From: Fidelibacterota bacterium
GTDB taxonomy: Bacteria; Fidelibacterota; Marinisomatia; Marinisomatales; JACNKV01
Direction of reading: 5' to 3'
Assembly: GCA_014381855.1 (NCBI GenBank)
Contig: JACNKV010000074.1
Location: 1-40,124 of the forward strand
DNA: 40,124 nt
Part shown: in pieces, positions 7,519-15,349 of the stretch
Layout of the letters: every line of letters starts with the position of its first letter
How positions within the stretch are numbered: the first letter of the stretch is position 1
The notes under the pieces: generated by a model
What the model was told of the DNA's origin: nothing
Databases searched by the model: none
What the model saw: only the letters and a program-made list of their open reading frames with translations
Translations under genes and position numbers: made by a program

Positions 7519-8937
7519 ATGAAGATGTTACTTGCCGGTGAATGGATCACCAAAAATGAAACGATAAACATAGAAAACCCTTATGACCAAACGGTCGTAG
7601 ATACTGTTCCGCGCGGAACGGCGGACGATATGAAAAAAGCAATCGACAGCGCCGAAATAGGTGCAGTAATTGCGCGAAAGATGCCTGTTCACCAACGGAT
7701 GGATATTTTATATAAAACGGCTGAGATTGTCAAAAAGAGTCAAGAGGAATTTGCACGTACAATTGCGAGTGAAGGTTCAAAAACCATCAAAGAAGCACGC
7801 GGGGAAGCATCACGATGCGTGAATACGTTAATGGTGTCCGCAGAAGAATCACGCCGGATTTTAGGCGAAACACTCCCGTTTGATTCTGTCGCCGGAGCAG
7901 AGAACAAAACCGGCTATTACAAGCGTGTCCCGATCGGAATTATCGGCGCGATCACGCCATTTAATGACCCGTTGAATCTTGTGGCACATAAATTAGGTCC
8001 TGCCATTGCGGGCGGGAACAGCGTTGTGCTTAAACCGGCAACGGTAACCCCGCTTTCGGCACTAAAACTTGCCGAGGCTTTTATGGAAGCTGGGCTTCCG
8101 GCACATGTTTTGAATGTGGTAACGGGTTATGCCTCCGAAAACGCGGATGCTCTTGTGACTGATCCCCGTGTAAGAATGGTGAGTTTTACCGGCGGTGTCG
8201 ATGCCGGAGAAAACGTGATGAGTAAAGTCGGCCTAAAAAAAATCGGAATGGAACTTGGCAGCAATTCGCCGGTCATCGTGATGGACGATGCAGATGTCGA
8301 TTGGGCGGTTGAATCCTGTGTGTCCGGTGCATTTTGGGCAGTCGGGCAAAATTGCATCGGTGTACAGCGGATTTTGATTCAAGGTAATGTTTACGAGGAG
8401 TTCACCCAAAAATTCGTTGAAAAAACTAAGACCCTCAAAGTCGGAAGGCAGCTTGATGAATCCACAGATGTCGGACCAATGATTACCATCGATGAGGCAG
8501 AGCGGGTTGAAAAATGGGTGAAAGATGCCACCGATAAAGGGGCAACTCTGGAATGCGGCGGAAACAGGGATGGTTCACGGATGGAACCGACAGTGCTGAC
8601 GAATGTATCTGATGATGCAATTTTGACATACGAAGAAATATTTGGACCGGTGGTTTTTTTGAAAAAGATAACTACGCTTGACGAAGCGATTGAAATCGCA
8701 AACAGCGTCAATTATGGCTTGCACGGTGCAATCTTTACAAAGGATATAAACCAAGCGCATAAAGCCATTGATGAGTTGGAAGTCGGAAGTGTGATTATAA
8801 ACGATTCAACCGATTACCGGTTGGACCAAATGCCGTTTGGTGGTGTAAAAAACAGCGGAATTGGTCGCGAGGGAATCAAATTCGCCCTACAGGAAATGAC
8901 CGAACCGAAAGTAGTAATCTTTAATATTGATTATTGA
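7519..8937 (+). CDS. NAD(P)-dependent aldehyde dehydrogenase
   Basis: This is a 472-residue member of the aldehyde dehydrogenase superfamily, oxidising an aldehyde to a carboxylic acid with NAD(P)+. Key elements are TPFNDP with the oxyanion Asn149, LKPATVTPLS with the cofactor Lys172, SFTGG (222-226), MELGSNSP with general base Glu245, GQNCIGVQR with catalytic Cys279, and EEIFGPV near residue 375. The overall style resembles lactaldehyde, phosphonoacetaldehyde or non-phosphorylating glyceraldehyde-3-phosphate dehydrogenases rather than betaine aldehyde dehydrogenases. The substrate is not deducible. The ATG is preceded by AAGGAGAAATC. Position between the gamma-lyase-type enzyme and tyrosine phenol-lyase suggests disposal of an aldehyde arising in amino-acid turnover, which is inference. 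Confidence 0.9.
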   Translation: MKMLLAGEWITKNETINIENPYDQTVVDTVPRGTADDMKKAIDSAEIGAVIARKMPVHQRMDILYKTAEIVKKSQEEFARTIASEGSKTIKEARGEASRCVNTLMVSAEESRRILGETLPFDSVAGAENKTGYYKRVPIGIIGAITPFNDPLNLVAHKLGPAIAGGNSVVLKPATVTPLSALKLAEAFMEAGLPAHVLNVVTGYASENADALVTDPRVRMVSFTGGVDAGENVMSKVGLKKIGMELGSNSPVIVMDDADVDWAVESCVSGAFWAVGQNCIGVQRILIQGNVYEEFTQKFVEKTKTLKVGRQLDESTDVGPMITIDEAERVEKWVKDATDKGATLECGGNRDGSRMEPTVLTNVSDDAILTYEEIFGPVVFLKKITTLDEAIEIANSVNYGLHGAIFTKDINQAHKAIDELEVGSVIINDSTDYRLDQMPFGGVKNSGIGREGIKFALQEMTEPKVVIFNIDY

Positions 8938-8991
8938 TTATTGTAGAAAACATTACAAACATCACAGACTTAATTGAAATCACAATAAATA

Positions 8992-9020
8992 TATCTGTGC
9001 AATCTGAGAAATCTGTGGTT
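8992..9020 (+). repeat. 29-base dispersed repeat copy
   Basis: TATCTGTGCAATCTGAGAAA then TCTGTGGTT lies in the 101-base gap between the aldehyde dehydrogenase and tyrosine phenol-lyase genes. It matches the reverse complement of the 7050-7078 copy at about 24 of 29 positions. A weaker opposite half (CATCACAGACTT) is at about 8960-8971. Confidence 0.6.
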
Positions 9021-9038
9021 TAAAAATAGGAGAAAAAT

Positions 9039-10424
9039 ATGCCAAACAAACGATCTTGGGCTGAACCGTGGAAAATCAAAATGGTAGAGCCCATCAAAAT
9101 GACAACCAAAGAAGAGCGCTTAACAGCAATCAAAGAAGCGGGATATAATACATTTTTACTGAAATCGGAAGACGTGTATATCGATCTTCTCACCGACAGC
9201 GGAACGAACGCGATGAGTGACCGTCAATGGGCGGGACTCATGCTTGGCGATGAAGCCTATGCCGGTAGCCGCAACTTTTATCATCTTGCCGAAACGGTAA
9301 TGGAATACTATACCTACAAGAATTTAGTCCCCACACACCAAGGCAGAGCCGCGGAACATATTTTATCCACGATTATGATCAAAGATGGAGATTTCGTCCC
9401 GGGAAATATGTATTTTACGACGACGCGATTGCATCAGGAACTTGCCGGCGGAACTTTTGTGGATGTCATCGTCGATGAAGCACACGACACAGAAAGCGAA
9501 CATCCGTTTAAGGGTAATGTCGATTTAATCAAGATGCAAAACCTCATTGATGAAGTCGGGGCGGATAAAATTCCGTATGTGTGCATCGCGACATCGGTGA
9601 ATATGGCGGGCGGTCAGCCGATCGCTTTGCAAAACCTGAAAGACCTGCGGGCACTCTGTGATTCGTATGATATTCCGATTGTACACGACATGACGAGAGT
9701 GGCAGAAAACGCTTACTTCATACAACAGCGTGAAGAAGAATATAGAAATAAAACCGTCCGTGAAATCGTTCATGAGATTTGTTCGCTAACCGATCATGCC
9801 ACGATGAGCAGTAAAAAAGATGCGCTAGTAAATATCGGCGGATTTCTTGCCACGAATGATGAAGATGTTTTCATGAAAGCAAAAAATATGGTGGTAATGT
9901 ATGAAGGTCTCCACACGTACGGCGGAATGTCGGGGCGCGATATGGAAGCAGTAGCAATCGGGATTAAGGAATCTGTCAGCGATAACCACATGGCATCGAG
10001 AGTCGGACAAGTTCAATACTTGGGAAATAAACTTATCGAGTATGGAATTCCAATTGTTATGCCCATCGGTAGTCACGGTGTGTTTTTGGATGCAAAAAAA
10101 TTCCTTCCGCATTTGTCCCAGGATATGCTGCCCTCCCAAACGCTGGCATCGGAAATTTACATTGAAAACGGAGTCCGAACGATGGAGCGTGGTGTTGTAT
10201 CCGCCGGGCGAAATAAAGAAACCGGTGAACATTATTTTCCGAAACTTGAATTGGTCAGAATTACGATCCCAAGACGTGTGTATACCCAGGCGCATATGGA
10301 TGTCGTTGCTGAATCCATCGCGGCGGTTTATGAGCGGCGTAATGAAATCAAAGGATTGAAGTTTGTGTATGAGCCGGAATATTTACGGTTCTTTCAGGCG
10401 CGATTCTCCCCAATTACGAATTGA
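9039..10424 (+). CDS. tpl: Tyrosine phenol-lyase
   Basis: This PLP enzyme splits L-tyrosine into phenol, pyruvate and ammonia. It is near-colinear with Citrobacter tyrosine phenol-lyase, offset by +3 residues. All positions that separate it from tryptophanase are of the phenol-lyase type: T127 (family T124, Asp in tryptophanase), M382 and R384 (family M379 and R381), and F451 in LRFF (family F448, His in tryptophanase). Shared catalytic residues are T52, Y74, R103, D217, R220 and the Schiff-base lysine K260 in SSKKDA. Length 461 is typical. AGGAGAAAAAT precedes the ATG. It may also use Ser or Cys as substrates, as family members do. The next gene begins 21 bases on and encodes a degenerate adenylating-enzyme homologue. 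Confidence 0.93.
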   Translation: MPNKRSWAEPWKIKMVEPIKMTTKEERLTAIKEAGYNTFLLKSEDVYIDLLTDSGTNAMSDRQWAGLMLGDEAYAGSRNFYHLAETVMEYYTYKNLVPTHQGRAAEHILSTIMIKDGDFVPGNMYFTTTRLHQELAGGTFVDVIVDEAHDTESEHPFKGNVDLIKMQNLIDEVGADKIPYVCIATSVNMAGGQPIALQNLKDLRALCDSYDIPIVHDMTRVAENAYFIQQREEEYRNKTVREIVHEICSLTDHATMSSKKDALVNIGGFLATNDEDVFMKAKNMVVMYEGLHTYGGMSGRDMEAVAIGIKESVSDNHMASRVGQVQYLGNKLIEYGIPIVMPIGSHGVFLDAKKFLPHLSQDMLPSQTLASEIYIENGVRTMERGVVSAGRNKETGEHYFPKLELVRITIPRRVYTQAHMDVVAESIAAVYERRNEIKGLKFVYEPEYLRFFQARFSPITN

Positions 10425-10445
10425 TAATTCAGAAATGACAAATCC

Positions 10446-11381
10446 GTGAAAACCGGCACAAGTACTTCAAAATTAATCTACAATGCTCAATGCTATGGGA
10501 ATGTTGAGCCGATTGAGTATATGGTTCCGTATCCTAATTTGCGTGGGCTGATTACCGGGCAGAATGTCAAATACGCTGATCATTTTGCATACAAAGATGC
10601 CGAATTGACCAATAAACATGTCTTAAATTTGGTCAATCAAACTGCGAACTGGCTGGAATCACTTGGAGTAACGCATGAGCATCGGGTGCTCATCCACGGA
10701 TTTGACTTCCCCCATGCTGAGTTGATGGCATTTGGGATTTGGTCGGTCGGAGCATCTTTGGTTATTACGGACGGCAAGGTCACATCTGCAATCGAAGGAG
10801 TTAATCCTGAGTTTGTTCTCGATGGCAAAGAATTAAATTATCCGGATTGTTTAAGCGGGTATTCAACGGAATATATTCACAAAATTAACCGTTTGCTACC
10901 GGATGAAGCTATAGTCTTTTGGAATAAAAACCGCGGAATAAAACTCAGTCATTATAATTTATTGGTGAATGCGAACGGATTTTATTTATCTTCCGGGCTG
11001 AATGAAACAAAATCGTTTCACATTGATCTGCCGCCGACGTCTACTGCGTGGGCGGTGTTTCAGGTTGTTCTACCGTTCTATACCGGAGCCGTACTCACCG
11101 CTGTGAATCCTGATATTACCGTTGGGTTACCATCGCAGTTTACGGAAATAGATTATAAATTGATTTTGGAGTGGGAGAAAATAGAAAAAGGAGACCCTAC
11201 ACATATTTTTATTCTACCCGAAAACACGGCAGTTTTAGCGATTGGTGAAGAACCAAATCACATGACAAAAATCGAAGACATGGATATCGTCCTTACTGTT
11301 ACCGGGCATTCTGTTATGATGGGATATTTGGATGAAACCAGGAATGAGTCTGTGTTTACAGAAAAAGGAATGATCGTTTGA
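10446..11381 (+). CDS. Degenerate ANL-superfamily (acyl-CoA synthetase-like) protein
   Basis: This 311-residue protein resembles the N-terminal part of AMP-forming acyl-CoA or benzoate-CoA ligases. It shows NQTANWLESLGV and HRVLIHGFDFPHAELMAFGI near residues 65-100, the strand before the P-loop (EAIVFW), the LSHYNLL helix after it, and VMMGYLDETRNESVFTEKG, equivalent to the region just ahead of the TGD motif. The Ser/Thr/Gly-rich ATP-binding loop (normally TSGTTGxPKG) is replaced by the short NKNRGIK. The chain ends before the TGD aspartate and the mobile C-terminal lid. It therefore cannot perform normal adenylation. The start is GTG at 10446, without a strong ribosome site, 21 bases after tpl, so it is probably co-transcribed. 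It may be a binding or regulatory relic, or a decaying gene; the intact long frame favours retention. Confidence 0.7.
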   Translation: MKTGTSTSKLIYNAQCYGNVEPIEYMVPYPNLRGLITGQNVKYADHFAYKDAELTNKHVLNLVNQTANWLESLGVTHEHRVLIHGFDFPHAELMAFGIWSVGASLVITDGKVTSAIEGVNPEFVLDGKELNYPDCLSGYSTEYIHKINRLLPDEAIVFWNKNRGIKLSHYNLLVNANGFYLSSGLNETKSFHIDLPPTSTAWAVFQVVLPFYTGAVLTAVNPDITVGLPSQFTEIDYKLILEWEKIEKGDPTHIFILPENTAVLAIGEEPNHMTKIEDMDIVLTVTGHSVMMGYLDETRNESVFTEKGMIV

Positions 11382-11477
11382 TTAGAGTATTGGGTTTTGC
11401 AAAGCCTTCTCTATATTAGTACTTAATATTTTACGTCGAATATGTGTGGAGGTTAATAGGGTGACTTTCGAGAATAG

Positions 11478-11933
11478 TTAACCCAAACCGCTGAGAATAT
11501 CCGTGGCGTGGGTTTTTGTTTTCACTTTCGGATAGGCTTTTTCAATCACACCGTTTTCATCGATGATATACGTAATTCGATAAATACCTTTGTATTCCCG
11601 TCCGTAGAGTTTTTTTGATCCCCAAGCGTGGTAGGCTTTTAGTACTTCTTTGGATTCATCACAAAGAAGCGGAAACGTGAACCCATGTTTTTCTGCAAAT
11701 TTCTTTTGATGTTTTGGCAGGTCGGCGCTCATCCCAATAATCGCTATATTCTTTTCTTCAAATGATTGGAATTCATCCCGGAATCCCTTTCCTTCGGATG
11801 TTCATCCGGGGGTGCCGGCTTTTGGAAAAAACCACAGAACGAACTTTTGTCCTCTATAATCCTGAAGGGATACTGTATTTTCGTTTGCATCCGGCAGACT
11901 GAACGTCGGTGCCTGTGTGCCGATTTCTAACAT
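11478..11933 (-). CDS. bcp: BCP/PrxQ-type peroxiredoxin, predicted selenoprotein (in-frame UGA = Sec44)
   Basis: This is a thiol peroxidase that reduces hydrogen peroxide and organic peroxides. The reading frame from ATG 11933 to the stop at 11478 gives 151 residues, the usual BCP length, and is interrupted once by TGA at 11804-11802. The flanks read FPKAGTPG-[UGA]-TSEGKGFRDEF, exactly the family's PGCT-x-E-x-x-x-FRD active site with UGA at the peroxidatic cysteine. Both sides match the family without any shift (MLEIGTQAPTFSLPD at the start, GIYRITYIIDENGVI near the end). A hairpin fitting the bacterial SECIS pattern follows (separate entry). The position of the usual resolving Cys, five residues after the catalytic one, is Lys; a Cys at 83 (FPLLCDES) could resolve instead. 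The ribosome site GGAGG lies inside the end of the upstream Nudix gene, three bases away. Conventional gene finders would call only 11478-11732. Confidence 0.85.
11768..11786 (-). promoter_or_regulatory. Candidate bacterial SECIS hairpin
   Basis: In the mRNA this reads GGAUUC-CGGGAU-GAAUUCC: a six-pair stem with one bulged U and a six-base apical loop with G at its second position. The loop begins 21 bases after the UGA. The described bacterial SECIS pattern is a stem-loop with a G among the first two loop bases, at roughly this distance from the UGA. An alternative fold nearer the UGA (CAUCC/GGAUG outer stem, GGAA/UUCC inner stem, AGGGA loop) is also possible. No folding program was run. Confidence 0.6.
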
Positions 11934-11936
11934 AAT

Positions 11937-12404
11937 TTATTCCTCCGTTTTTATTTCTGACCACCGCATTCGGTCGTCGTTTTTTAATACCATTTCATTG
12001 ACAGTTCCCAAACCCTCTTTTTGTCCTTTCCAGACCAGCAAGGATTCGGCTTCCTCAATCGTTACCCAACGAAACTCACTATGTTCATTTGACAGGACAA
12101 CCTTTTCATCATCGACTTCAACGCCAAAAACCGGCACAAGGTTGATTCGGTCTTTGTGGGCCTCGTAGAACCGGCTAACGTAATCGGCAGTGAACATCCG
12201 TTTGGGCGTGAGTCCTGTTTCTTCTTTTAATTCTCTGACAGCGGTTTGCCAAGCGGTTTCTCCTGATTCAATTTTTCCGGCGACGCCCTGCCAAAGGTGT
12301 TCATATATCTTTGTTTTTGAACGTTTCAACATTAAAAAACGAAGTCCGTCAACTGTTCGCCTAAAGACATAACTATCGATGACGCCGGTAACTGTTTTGG
12401 TCAT
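11937..12404 (-). CDS. Nudix hydrolase
   Basis: This is a 155-residue Nudix hydrolase with a full Nudix box: G43-x5-E49-x7-R57-E58-L-K-E61-E62-x-G64, using Mg2+ to split nucleoside-diphosphate-linked substrates. The style (TGVIDSYVFRR at the start, RINLVPVFGVEV, and HSEFRWVTIEEAESLL after the box) resembles dihydroneopterin triphosphate pyrophosphatase/NudB-like proteins, but the substrate is not certain. Its stop is three bases from the peroxiredoxin ATG and supplies that gene's ribosome site, so the two form a small operon. A housecleaning role alongside a peroxidase would be consistent with oxidative stress, which is inference. Confidence 0.9.
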   Translation of the reverse strand: MTKTVTGVIDSYVFRRTVDGLRFLMLKRSKTKIYEHLWQGVAGKIESGETAWQTAVRELKEETGLTPKRMFTADYVSRFYEAHKDRINLVPVFGVEVDDEKVVLSNEHSEFRWVTIEEAESLLVWKGQKEGLGTVNEMVLKNDDRMRWSEIKTEE

Positions 12405-12495
12405 AATGTGTTTGATTCCGTAATTAATCTTATAAAATTTACTTCAAAACTCATCTATCTTTTCTAATAAAATATTCTGTGTATTTTCACCAGTC

Positions 12496-13692
12496 ATGTT
12501 TCAGGTCAAAGATAAGAATATCCCGTTGCTATGGTCCGCGCAGATGATTTCCACCGCCGGGGATGCCATCTACCACCTTGCGCTCATCTGGCTGATTCTA
12601 GACATTACCGGCTCTCCGGCAGTGACGGGGCTAGTCGCCATGGGAACCTATCTGCCGGCGATGCTGTTTAGTCTCTATGCCGGCGTCCTCTCCGATCGGC
12701 TTCATCGTATCGGGCTGATGATCTTTTCGAATCTGGCGCAGGCATTTACGGTCATTATTATTCCGACCTTGCTTTACCTTGGGCATGAAGCCACCTTGAT
12801 GATCGGAGTCCTGGCTTTCATCCGGGCGGCTTTCGGCACACTTTTCCCGCCGGCATTGAACGCCTTTATTCCGACGATCACCGACCGCGATTCACTAGTA
12901 CGTGTCAATTCGGTGATGGCCACCTCTCAGCAGTTCGCCTGGCTGATCGGTCCCGCATTTGCCGGAATTTTGCTGGGATTTATCTCCCTGAAAGCACTTT
13001 TTATTCTTGATGGGCTTTCCTTTGTCTTAGCCACGGTTCTGTTACTACTGGTTCGGCAGCCTGAGCAAAAACAAAGACCGACCGACCATAGCTCCGTAAA
13101 AGATTTGAAAGAGGGAGTACGGTATTTGGTGGAACATCCTTTTATTGGTTATTTCATCGGATTGACTGTAATCAACAATCTTTTTATCATGGGGCCGGCT
13201 ATCGTCGGGACGCCCATCCTGGTAAAAGAAGTGCTGGGCGGGTCTGCTTCAGACTTTGCTTTTGTGGAAGCCTGCTTGGCGTTCGGAATGCTAATAGGAT
13301 CGTTTTTTATCTATCGTCTTAGGGGAAAAATCAACCCCGGATTACTTTTGTTGATTGGAATGATTCTTGACGGAGGAACTTATTCAATCTTTTATCTGGC
13401 TGATTCGGTACCGTTTGTAATGGTGTTTATCACGATTCACGCTATCGGAATTCCGATGATCACGGTGTCGCGGACAGCCATCATTCAGCGCCACACGCCA
13501 AATGCCGTGCACGGACGGCTGTTCTCGATGGTGCATATTGCTGTGGTGGGAATGACAGCACTTTCATCAGCTTTGGTCGGGATTATCGCAAATTCCGTCG
13601 ATGTGAGAATTATCTTTTTCTGGATCGGGATTGGCGCAGCACTCTGCGGGGTTATCGGACTGCTGAATAAAGAAATACGGAGAGCGGATTAG
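12496..13692 (+). CDS. MFS transporter (EntS/MFS_3-like exporter)
   Basis: This is a 398-residue inner-membrane protein with about 12 hydrophobic segments and features of the major facilitator subfamily that includes the enterobactin exporter EntS and related drug exporters. The start has LLWSAQMISTAGDAIYHLAL and LILDITGSPAVTGLV, followed by the loop GVLSDRLHR (equivalent of motif A between helices 2 and 3) and a central cytoplasmic loop with VRQPEQKQRP. It is probably a proton-driven exporter of a small molecule; the substrate is unknown. The gene is divergent from the Nudix gene and stands alone. By eye its sequence is richer in G and C than its neighbours, which may indicate transfer. No clear ribosome site precedes the ATG. 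Confidence 0.88.
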   Translation: MFQVKDKNIPLLWSAQMISTAGDAIYHLALIWLILDITGSPAVTGLVAMGTYLPAMLFSLYAGVLSDRLHRIGLMIFSNLAQAFTVIIIPTLLYLGHEATLMIGVLAFIRAAFGTLFPPALNAFIPTITDRDSLVRVNSVMATSQQFAWLIGPAFAGILLGFISLKALFILDGLSFVLATVLLLLVRQPEQKQRPTDHSSVKDLKEGVRYLVEHPFIGYFIGLTVINNLFIMGPAIVGTPILVKEVLGGSASDFAFVEACLAFGMLIGSFFIYRLRGKINPGLLLLIGMILDGGTYSIFYLADSVPFVMVFITIHAIGIPMITVSRTAIIQRHTPNAVHGRLFSMVHIAVVGMTALSSALVGIIANSVDVRIIFFWIGIGAALCGVIGLLNKEIRRAD

Positions 13693-13725
13693 GTATTTGG
13701 TTTAGACTGACTGCCTTGGATCGGA

Positions 13726-13765
13726 CATGTGCTGACTATGTCAGCACATGGATTGACACAGTCAA
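13726..13765. repeat. Tandem stem-loops after the MFS gene
   Basis: CATGTGCTGAC-TAT-GTCAGCACATG (13726-13750) is a perfect 11-base inverted repeat. A second small one, TTGAC-ACA-GTCAA (13753-13765), follows at once. They lie between the convergent MFS and ferredoxin-like genes. No T-run follows, so this is not a classic intrinsic terminator. It may still end or protect transcripts from either side, or be a protein-binding palindrome. Confidence 0.6.
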
Positions 13766-13865
13766 CCCACTCCATACTTATTTTATATTTAAGTGTAGCA
13801 ATGTATATCTTAAATATAAATACTCTTATTAAAAGCCCAATCCTTTCAAATTCTAAGGGATAGGT

Positions 13866-15050
13866 TTAATGCCTGAGAAAAAGTCCCATAACTTTTTTCT
13901 TAATTCCTTCGATGATAAACGGACTTAATCGCCCTTTTTCGCGAAGGATGGTTTTAAACAGATCGCGTTTTCGTTCAATTAATTTTGGTGGGGTTTCGCG
14001 CGGAATCAGGGAGATCGCTCCGTGTTTACAGGATGAAATACAGGCTCCGCATCCCAAGCATATTTCTGTATCTACCTTACTCTTTCTGTCGGCTCTGTTT
14101 TTATAGTCTCCGGATTTATCCAAACCAATTGCATGAGGATTGCACGCCGTAAAACATTCTCCGCAATAGTCGCACAATTCGGGATCAATCGTTGCTAGAT
14201 AGTTGGTTTTCCCCACTCCGTTGATATACCCGGCTTGGATGCCTTCCATAATATGGCAGCAGCACCCGCAGCAATTGCAGATAAACGTCGGTTTATTGCG
14301 AACATTGTCTGTGATGTGAGTTAGATTTAATTGATGAGCCGTATCGATGATCTTCAAAAGTTCATCTTTGGATTTTTCTTCGGCAAACCCGCGGCGTGCT
14401 AAAAATGTTGCTCCTGTCCCCAGGGAGATACAAATTCCTTCCACGGGAGCTCCTTTTTTACAGGTGCCGCCAGCGTGCTCTTTTTGATGCCGGCAATAGC
14501 ACATACTTACCGCACCAAACTTTGCATTTTTAATAATGTTTCGGGCACTTTCATAATCTGTAATGACACTGGTTACCGGAATATGTTCTTGATAAGGGAG
14601 AGAGCGCGTAAGCGGTGTTTTGCTACCAAAAAATTCTTGGGCGTGTCCTTTTTCTCTATCGGTAAAATACTCATCCATCAGTTTTGCTACTTTTTCAAGC
14701 GGAAGATCCGTGCGGTTTTTCATAAACGTGAACTCAAAAAAACCGATAGTTCCCGGCATGAGCAAATAAAACACTTTTCCGTTATAAGGTAAATCCATGA
14801 TAATCCCTTTATCCGCCATGGATTCTAACACCGGCAAGAGGTCTTCTTCCGCCATCTTTGTTGCTGTGGAGAGTTCTTTCAATGTTGTTTCTGTTAAGGG
14901 GAATTTTGATGCCACGAATGCTTCTTCTTCGGAAAATAACAGAGAAAGAAGTTCACGCAATTTTTCACTGTCCACGACGCCGATCGGATATTTATTCAGC
15001 CGATCGATGAGCGGAACTAATGTGTGATTTGAATCGAGAAGATGTCCCAT
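13866..15050 (-). CDS. Winged-helix / Cys-rich / 2x[4Fe-4S] ferredoxin-domain protein
   Basis: This 394-residue soluble protein has three parts. Residues about 25-110 look like a winged helix (LTETTLKELSTATKMAEEDL, then DKGIIMDL). The middle holds unusual cysteine groups: C184, C186, C197 and C207, then C258, C260, C261, C263, C264 and C265 (the CNCCGCCC cluster). The C-terminal part is a bacterial two-cluster ferredoxin: C293/C296/C299/C303 and C331/C334/C337/C341, each CxxCxxCxxxC. Similar proteins are annotated only as 4Fe-4S binding proteins. An electron-transfer or redox-sensing role is likely; DNA binding is possible from the N-terminal fold but not shown. It has its own 5' region (15051-15349) and ends convergently with the MFS gene. 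Confidence 0.8.
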   Translation of the reverse strand: MGHLLDSNHTLVPLIDRLNKYPIGVVDSEKLRELLSLLFSEEEAFVASKFPLTETTLKELSTATKMAEEDLLPVLESMADKGIIMDLPYNGKVFYLLMPGTIGFFEFTFMKNRTDLPLEKVAKLMDEYFTDREKGHAQEFFGSKTPLTRSLPYQEHIPVTSVITDYESARNIIKNAKFGAVSMCYCRHQKEHAGGTCKKGAPVEGICISLGTGATFLARRGFAEEKSKDELLKIIDTAHQLNLTHITDNVRNKPTFICNCCGCCCHIMEGIQAGYINGVGKTNYLATIDPELCDYCGECFTACNPHAIGLDKSGDYKNRADRKSKVDTEICLGCGACISSCKHGAISLIPRETPPKLIERKRDLFKTILREKGRLSPFIIEGIKKKVMGLFLRH

Positions 15051-15349
15051 GAATGTCCTTATTTATTGTGTGTATAAGTGAAGAAATACACGACAGAAAA
15101 TAAGGATAATTAATTCGCTGTGCATACTAGAAAAATAGCGATTAAAACTACTTATTCACCTAATGCCCTTCGGATGAATTACAGGTTCAAATATTCCCCA
15201 TCTGCTGCCTTTAGACATGCGGTTTATCATTGCCCAAAGTAATAAGAACTTGGAGTCGGTATTGATTGACTCCCGTATTCCAAAGCTGTAATTTGTCCCC
15301 CAGTATTTTATTAGAATTCTGCTGGGATATCGTTTGCATTGCTTCATCA
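15051..15349. other. Divergent intergenic region, 299 bases
   Basis: This is an AT-rich gap between the ferredoxin-domain gene and the envelope operon. It should hold promoters for both, but I see no convincing paired -35/-10 boxes. An 8-base inverted repeat (AATTACAG at 15177-15184, CTGTAATT at 15286-15293) spans about 100 bases and may be chance. The open frame on the minus strand through this gap does not resemble a known protein. Confidence 0.4.

Noticed and set aside
11379..11420. Readthrough of TGA at the end of the ANL-like gene as a second selenocysteine codon
   Set aside because: The sequence after this TGA soon meets another stop and does not resemble the missing TGD/lid region of the family.
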